Shown in pieces: positions 59,487 through 64,000 of a DNA stretch of 64,000 bases; positions within the stretch are counted from its first letter, which is position 1, and each line of letters opens with the position of its first letter. The position numbers and the translations under genes were made by a program. The stretch is from Anaerolineae bacterium (GTDB lineage Bacteria > Chloroflexota > Anaerolineae > Aggregatilineales > Phototrophicaceae): assembly GCA_022824465.1 (NCBI GenBank), contig JAJDZV010000004.1, positions 1 to 64,000 of the forward strand, read 5' to 3'. The notes under the pieces were generated by a model that made no database searches, was not told where the DNA came from, and saw only the letters and a program-made list of their open reading frames with translations.

Positions 59487-60956
59487 TCATGGTTTTATCG
59501 CAATCGTCACCGGTAGGCTGCCGTGTTTTCCGCTGGCAGCCCAGCCGCTGATCACCGCTGACCACATGCCAGCCGCGCCGCCGGCATGGATGATCAACAA
59601 GCCGCCGGCGCCGAACTTCGACAAGCGGTTGTCCGCCAAGCGAGCGGGCATCCCTTCGGCAACGCCATCCGCGCCCGTCATAACCTCGCGACCGGCAACG
59701 GTCAGATGCTGCGAGAGTTCGTCGCGAAAACGCGCCTTGCTCCAGCCGGCCTCGCGGAAGACGCGCATGTGCTCGGGCGAGATGACCAGCAGGGCGCTTG
59801 CCCCGCCGTAGCTCTTCGCGTGCATCACGGTGCGCAAGCTGAGCGCCAGGCTGCGGGTCAGCGATTCCGGCGCGCGTGATTTCTGGTCGGCGATGGGATG
59901 AACGCCGCCGCCAGCGAAAAGCGTGACCGTCGATTCATCGGGGCTGAATCCGCGTTCGACCGACAGAGGCTCCCAGAACGAATCATGCTCGCGCTCGGCG
60001 ATGCAGAAACCGACTTTGCCCGGTTGCCCAAGCGTGGCGCGATCGACGCCGCCCGGACGACCGCCGCCGACATTGCGGATGACCAATTGCAGCGCGCGGC
60101 CGATGGTGGAATTGGCGCGATTGCCCTGCCCCAAAGCGTTATGCGCCCAGTTCATGCCGATCGTGTCGCGGATGGGACCGTTGACGATAATGATGGGAGC
60201 GGCAAAGTAGGTGGTGGCGAGCACGCCGTGCATGCAGAATTCATCACGGCAAGCGGCCTCGACCGCCGCCAGCGCGACCGGCAGATACTCGGGCTTGCAG
60301 CCAGCCATGACCGCGTTAATGGCGACCTTCTCGACGCTGCAAGGCACGTTGTCGGGCGGGACGATGCCGATGATTTCGTCAGGCGCGCGCCTTGCGCCGG
60401 CCAACATTCGCAGGACGCGCGCTTCGGTGGGCGGCACAACTGGCAAGCCATCCGACCAGCCGCGCTCGAAGGCCAGTTCGTGCTCATCCTCTAATCCAGC
60501 GACCTCAATCCGGCGGGCTTTCAAGGGCGTGTCGCCGAATTTGTAGGCCAGCTTTTCGGGCATGCCTGGATCGACCGACTTTGAGCCGCAGCCGGGACTG
60601 AAGTCGATCAAACCTTTGCCCAGCGCCGGCAACCCGGTCATGCGCCGCCAATCAGCGCGCTTCCAGCCGACCAGCCGCTCTGTCTCGCGTCCGCCGTCAA
60701 TGCGCAATAGCGTCGGCACGACTTCAATCTCCAGGCGATATGACAGCTCGAGCGCCGAGTCATCGCGGACCTGCGGGATGGTTTCCGGGAATTCGGGATC
60801 ATCCTGCGAATAAATCAGCAGTCCAAGGCTGCCGTTCAACTCGCGCAGCGCCGGTTCGATCAGCCGGCACGTTTCGCAATCCCGCTTGACAACGGCGATA
60901 TAGCCGTGGAAGTCAGCCGGCAATAGCGAGCGCAGTTCAGACGAGATGCTAGGCAT
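59487..60956 (-). CDS. Thioredoxin-fold protein with large conserved C-terminal domain, partner of the UGSC protein
   Basis: A 489-residue protein. Residues about 13-105 are thioredoxin-like with the redox pair in VVKRDCETCRLIEPALRELN (C27-x2-C30) and the cis-Pro region EVVPTLLRIDG. The rest (about 125-489) is a domain beginning DFSPGCGSKSVDPG, with ERGWSDGLPVVPPTEARVLRML, EKVAINAVMAGCKPEYLPVALAAVEA, IVNGPIRDTIGMNW and a Gly-rich NVGGGRPGGVDRATLGQPGKV. It recurs next to UGSC-type genes, so the two likely form one system. ATG 60956 is chosen; ATG 60986 would overlap a possible -10 (TACAAT). Function unknown. Confidence 0.75.
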   Translation of the reverse strand: MPSISSELRSLLPADFHGYIAVVKRDCETCRLIEPALRELNGSLGLLIYSQDDPEFPETIPQVRDDSALELSYRLEIEVVPTLLRIDGGRETERLVGWKRADWRRMTGLPALGKGLIDFSPGCGSKSVDPGMPEKLAYKFGDTPLKARRIEVAGLEDEHELAFERGWSDGLPVVPPTEARVLRMLAGARRAPDEIIGIVPPDNVPCSVEKVAINAVMAGCKPEYLPVALAAVEAACRDEFCMHGVLATTYFAAPIIIVNGPIRDTIGMNWAHNALGQGNRANSTIGRALQLVIRNVGGGRPGGVDRATLGQPGKVGFCIAEREHDSFWEPLSVERGFSPDESTVTLFAGGGVHPIADQKSRAPESLTRSLALSLRTVMHAKSYGGASALLVISPEHMRVFREAGWSKARFRDELSQHLTVAGREVMTGADGVAEGMPARLADNRLSKFGAGGLLIIHAGGAAGMWSAVISGWAASGKHGSLPVTIAIKP

Positions 60957-61061
60957 AAGGCGATTGTATCCCTTGCCCGATGACATTGCACGCGCTTGGC
61001 ATCGGGCGCGGTTCAGACTATGCTATGTTGGCGACGACAGCCCAGATGACAGGCGAGAGCC

Positions 61062-61193
61062 TTGAAACTGTCGGAAATCTTCAAGGAAGGTTCGGACGCG
61101 CGCGCGCTTTTTGGCCGCGTATACGCGCTGGCGGCAATCGGCGTCATATTGGCGGTGCTGGTATTGCTGGCTTTAGCGACGCGCGGCGGATAG
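61062..61193 (+). CDS. Possible 43-residue single-helix membrane protein
   Basis: A short frame from TTG 61062 to TAG 61193: a charged N-terminus (KLSEIFKEGSDARALFGRVY) and then a clean hydrophobic helix (ALAAIGVILAVLVLLALATR). A GAGAG lies just upstream. The stop abuts the convergent AhpD-like gene's stop. It is too short to be sure; its promoter region and homology are unknown. Confidence 0.35.
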   Translation: MKLSEIFKEGSDARALFGRVYALAAIGVILAVLVLLALATRGG

Positions 61194-61784
61194 TCATTCG
61201 GCATACTCTTCTCTCCCCTCGGACCAGTATGGCTCAAGCGCAACGCCCAGCCCATCGGCGATGCGATTGACATAAGCGTAGTAGGCGACGACCTGCGCGA
61301 TATCAAGGATGGCCCGGTCGCCAAAGCCGGCGTCGCGCAGAGCGTCGACGTCCTGCGGCTGCATATCCCCGGGCGACCGCGTGAGTTTGGCGGCATAATC
61401 CAACATCGCCCGGTCGGCGGCGGGCAGATCCGCCGCGCGGTAATCGCGCTCGATGGCGGCTGTGAAGCGTTGGTCTCCGGTCAACTGACGGAGGTTGCGC
61501 GCGTGATGGCGCAGTCAGTATTCGCAGCGGTTGATGGCGGATACGACCACGCCGATCATCTCTCGCTGGGCGCGCGACAAGGGCGAATCGCCATGCATCA
61601 AGGTCTTGTAGAGATGCTGGTGGTCGATCAGCGAGGCCGGGTTAAGGCTGTGGATCTTCATGATGTGGTCGACATTGCCGGTCTTGGGGTCGGCAGCTCG
61701 GCGATAGGCGCGCCGCAATTCGCCGGAGGCATTTGCTTCGGAAACAGTGTCGATGTAGGCGATACGGGCGCTGTCGTTCTGCAT
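61194..61784 (-). CDS. AhpD-like selenoprotein with Cys-x2-Sec motif, in-frame UGA
   Basis: A 196-residue carboxymuconolactone-decarboxylase/AhpD-like protein if the UGA at 61515-61517 is selenocysteine (residue 90). Around it the frame reads SAINRCEY-Sec-LRHHARNLRQL. In relatives the motif is CxxC-x3-H, so the UGA replaces the second Cys (C87-x2-U90, H94 present). Before it stands LSRAQREMIGVVVSAINRCEY, after it LTGDQRFTAAIERDYRAADL through AILDIAQVVAYYAYVNRIADG, all one domain. AhpD-type proteins reduce peroxiredoxin partners or peroxides. Sec-containing AhpD-like proteins are known. ATG 61784 has GGGAG upstream. Confidence 0.88.
61475..61493 (-). promoter_or_regulatory. Candidate bacterial SECIS hairpin of the AhpD-like gene
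   Basis: Minus strand, starting 21 bases after the UGA: CTCCG and CGGAG form the stem, with TCA/TGA stacked inside around GT (one bulged C). The apical loop lies about 30 bases from the UGA, inside the bacterial SECIS window. The stem is shorter and less perfect than the one in the UGSC gene. Confidence 0.5.
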
Positions 61785-61813
61785 TGGTTGAGCAGTCTCC
61801 CATAGTGATGCGG

Positions 61814-62635
61814 TCAGGGGTCGATGAAGAGCGGCTGACGCAGGGTCCAGGCGGTGTAAAGCGAGCGAAAGAAAGCGATGAACTCGCGGATGCAGGCGTC
61901 ATCGTCGGCGGATTCGCGCATCGAAAAGGCGACCTGATCGCGGATGGACCCGTCAGCCGAGGAGATGTCCTGAATGTCTTTCGCTTCGATATCGCGGTCA
62001 ATGGCGTTGAAGAAAAGCAGGAGAATGCCGGCGTGGTTAGGGATGATTCGCTCGCCGACCCCGAAAATCATCTCGAGGGCTTGATCGGAGGCGACGCGCA
62101 ATTCTCCAAGACGCCGGTTGGGCGCATTGGGCAATTCGAAATAGGCGCGCTGGTTGGCTTCGTCCGGTTTGTCGGCTTCGCGCAGCGCTTTGATCGACGC
62201 GCCATCGTAGCCCAGGCGCTGGATGCCTTGCTTCAGCAGCAGCCAGACCAGCGGCTCGTCCGGCGGCGGCAGCCGTTCCAGGAGCCAGACTTCAGCGCGC
62301 GCGGTGATGGGATAATTGATGAAGCCGACGCAGCCATAGGGACTTCGGTTAGGGCTGGCTGGGCAGCGGCGGCAAAACGCGGCGTATTCGTCGAGAATAG
62401 CGGCGTGGTCAAGCAGGTCTTGCACGACGACCAGTTGCTTCTCGCCGGTTTCGCCCGGCGCGCTCTGGCTGAACTCAAAACCCATCTGATCGGGAGGGCG
62501 TTCGTCGCCGGCGGCGCGAAACCACTCGATGACTTCGTTGGCGCGTTGGCGTTCCTTCAGGCGATCGAGGATGCCGCCCGCGGACATGACCTGCTTGGGC
62601 TGGCAATCGTATTCGATGATGGCATCAATCGCCAT
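61814..62635 (-). CDS. Unknown protein with CxxC and Cys-rich motif
   Basis: A 273-residue soluble protein starting AIDAIIEYDCQPKQVMSAGG, with VVVQDLLDHAAILDEYAAFC, then CRRCPASPNRSPYGCVGFIN, VWLLLKQGIQRLGYDG and IPNHAGILLLFFNAIDRDIE. The cysteine layout (one early, then C-x2-C and a nearby C) could bind a metal or be redox-active, but no family is known to me. ATG 62635 has GGAG 8 bases upstream. It lies 29 bases upstream of the AhpD-like selenoprotein gene on the same strand, so the two are probably co-transcribed. Confidence 0.65.
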   Translation of the reverse strand: MAIDAIIEYDCQPKQVMSAGGILDRLKERQRANEVIEWFRAAGDERPPDQMGFEFSQSAPGETGEKQLVVVQDLLDHAAILDEYAAFCRRCPASPNRSPYGCVGFINYPITARAEVWLLERLPPPDEPLVWLLLKQGIQRLGYDGASIKALREADKPDEANQRAYFELPNAPNRRLGELRVASDQALEMIFGVGERIIPNHAGILLLFFNAIDRDIEAKDIQDISSADGSIRDQVAFSMRESADDDACIREFIAFFRSLYTAWTLRQPLFIDP

Positions 62636-62711
62636 TACAGCTGCTCCGATTGATTAGAGAGGCGGTCGTCCCAGGCGAGTATAGCACGGCGGCGGACATA
62701 TCGCGCGTGTG

Positions 62712-63542
62712 TCACCAGTGGCCGTAGCGGCGGAGCGCCAGCAAGACATTGATGGTCGTCATCGGATACCATTGCGGCAGGTTGTGCTGGTCTAGCCAGT
62801 GACCCTCCGTTTGCTGACCGCGCGCCAGGACGTCCAGGCAGCGGTCGATGAAACCGGTCGGCAGCGCGTTGGCGACGAGTGAGTCGGGCGCGGGCGCGAA
62901 GGCGAAGACGGTGTCGAGTTGGTTTTCGGGCGCGGCGGTTGCGCAGGCGACGATATTGTCAAGCGTCGCCTGACGGTATTGTTCCAGATTTGGCATAGCC
63001 TCCACGGCGAAGAAGAAGTCGTTGGCGTGGTATGCCATGAATAGCCATTCGTTCGCCATGATTTTTTCGGGCGAGTTGTTGGCGAGGACCCAGCCGATGG
63101 TTCGATCGACCAGCGTTGGCGTGGCACAGCCGAAATGGATGAGATTGCCGACGATGGAGTCGGGCATGGTCTGGCCGCCCCATTCTTGCCACCAAGGCGC
63201 CAGGGGATAGTCGCGGATTTCGGCGGGATTGCGCAGCGAGCCGTCGGCTGCCATCCGGTATTCGACCCAGGCGGCTGTGCCTTGGAGGAGGTCGCCTGGC
63301 GGAATCTCGGCGTGTTTCATTACGGCGAGAAGGTATTCAAGCGCGAGCGGATTGGATTGAGGCGCTTTGAGGTCGTGTTCGAAGCCGTGGCCGAAGCCGT
63401 TGTCCGGGTTCTTGTAGCAGCGGATGATCTGTCGCAAGCGCTCTAGGCTGCCGCCGTCGAAGAGCCAGGCGAATAAGGCGCGTTCAAAGAGCGTGCCCTG
63501 GCGATGAACAAAGTCGCGCGCTTTGCCGAGGTCTATGGGCAT
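62712..63542 (-). CDS. Terpenoid-cyclase-like alpha/alpha-barrel protein of unknown function
   Basis: A 276-residue helical protein. PDNGFGHGFEHDLKAPQSNPLALEYLLAV, DGSLRNPAEIRDYPLAPWW and EGHWLDQHNLPQWYPMTTINVLLALRRYG resemble the repeated helical hairpins of prenyltransferase/squalene-cyclase-like barrels, with the characteristic Gln/Asn-Gly-x-x-Gly-like turns. It lacks a DxDD motif, so cyclase activity is not claimed. It is the most upstream gene of the minus-strand run that includes the two selenoproteins, 76 bases before the 61814 gene. Confidence 0.6.
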   Translation of the reverse strand: MPIDLGKARDFVHRQGTLFERALFAWLFDGGSLERLRQIIRCYKNPDNGFGHGFEHDLKAPQSNPLALEYLLAVMKHAEIPPGDLLQGTAAWVEYRMAADGSLRNPAEIRDYPLAPWWQEWGGQTMPDSIVGNLIHFGCATPTLVDRTIGWVLANNSPEKIMANEWLFMAYHANDFFFAVEAMPNLEQYRQATLDNIVACATAAPENQLDTVFAFAPAPDSLVANALPTGFIDRCLDVLARGQQTEGHWLDQHNLPQWYPMTTINVLLALRRYGHW

Positions 63543-64000
63543 GTTCGATTCTCCCGCGTCATGTCGCGCCAGCGGTCACGACGCTTACAGTACGTGGTGG
63601 ACGGAGTAGGGAAAAAGACGGATGGAGCAGGGAAAAGGAGGGATGGAGTAGGGAAAAACGATAGCCGGGCGCGCTGAATTCGCCGTACTCTATCGATACT
63701 GTATCGACACAGACGGTCTGCGGCGGCTGTGCAACCGGGTAATGGGCGCTGAGTGTTGTGATTGGGTTTGCGCGCGGCATGGTTGCGGTTTAGGCCCCGG
63801 GACGGATAACTATTCATAGGGAATAGACTAGCATAGTTCATAGGCGAATAGGCGACTAAATGGTCGCGTTTGAGAGGCGCGGATTACGACTGCCGTCTGG
63901 CGGATACGGCGGCGTATTCGCGCGTGAAGGAGCGGGCTGAGCGCGTGTCAGGGCGCGCATGAGCGTTCAGAGGTATTGCTTGATGATAGCTATTAGTTCG
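63543..64000. other. Right-edge region with tandem repeat and no clear gene
   Basis: No convincing gene is seen in the last about 460 bases. It holds a 21-base tandem repeat (three copies, 63603-63665). At the very edge, a minus-strand frame ending ELIAIIKQYL at a TGA (63967-63969) looks like the C-terminus of a gene that starts outside the window; this is only a weak suggestion. Confidence 0.4.
63603..63665. repeat. 21-base tandem repeat, three copies
   Basis: GGAG(T/C)AGGGAAAA begins at 63603, 63624 and 63645, an exact 21-base period. On the minus strand a frame across it would encode a seven-residue Phe-Pro-rich repeat, but without other coding signs. It might be an iteron-like or regulatory repeat, or a chance expansion. 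Confidence 0.7.

Noticed and set aside
1..64000. CRISPR arrays, transposases, integrases and tRNA genes
   Set aside because: No regularly spaced repeats of CRISPR type, no transposase or integrase-like protein, and no clear tRNA cloverleaf or CCA end was seen by eye; a tRNA scan would be needed to exclude tRNAs fully.

Overview
The window reads as a moderately high-GC bacterial chromosome, most likely a member of the Chloroflexota (Anaerolineae-like). The reasons are indirect: two F420-type LLM oxidoreductases, Pro/Thr-rich 'PTATP' linkers in predicted surface proteins, a combined GtrB/WecE-type glycan repertoire, a bactofilin, and frequent TTG/GTG starts behind good Shine-Dalgarno sites. The start of a 16S rRNA gene at the left edge would settle the taxonomy.

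Layout. 1-230: 5' end of a 16S rRNA gene (minus strand) with its promoter. 0.3-8.2 kb: small metabolic genes (DUF1801, AI-2E-type permease, two LLM oxidoreductases around a YgjP-type metallopeptidase, GNAT, pentapeptide repeats) and etfBA. 8.3-14.5 kb: a complete Mrp Na+/H+ antiporter operon in which MrpA and MrpB are one protein. 14.5-21 kb: DUF368 protein, hydrolase, a SAM-I riboswitch with terminator in front of metK and a methyltransferase, then divergent folE and a folB-folK fusion. 21-29.2 kb: a polysaccharide cluster (BY-kinase-like ATPase, rfbA, rfbB, rfbD, three glycosyltransferases, Wzz-like protein) with rnhB inside it. 29-37 kb: SDR, bactofilin, lipA, two ABC ATPases, comEA-like protein, phosphoribosyltransferase, RNase J. 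37-40.6 kb: a dTDP-4-amino-6-deoxysugar cluster (WecE-type aminotransferase, acetyltransferase, lipid-linked glycosyltransferase) headed by a decayed sugar formyltransferase. 40.7-51.8 kb: icd, arsC, modA-modB, two Chloroflexota-style membrane proteins, the primary-type sigma factor, aminotransferase, MFS transporter and a C-terminally extended trmB.

51.7-54.6 kb is a visibly AT-richer accessory island. It begins with a duplicated copy of the trmB 3' end and carries a 459-aa protein with an RNxxxH (HEPN-type) motif plus three small coiled-coil/membrane proteins, two of which share a motif and lie on either side of it. 54.7-58.9 kb returns to housekeeping genes: an M16 peptidase pair (one active, one lacking the zinc motif), a TfoX C-terminal-domain protein and fabF.

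The most notable region is 58.9-63.5 kb, minus strand. Two genes there are each split by one in-frame UGA at a redox position. One is a UGSC-type protein (Sec-Gly-Ser-Cys). The other is an AhpD-like protein whose CxxC reads Cys-Glu-Tyr-UGA. Each UGA is followed at bacterial SECIS distance by a stem-loop. Between them lies a thioredoxin-fold protein with a large conserved C-terminal domain, so this looks like a compact selenocysteine-dependent thiol/peroxide module. No sel genes, CRISPR array, transposase or convincing tRNA gene was seen.
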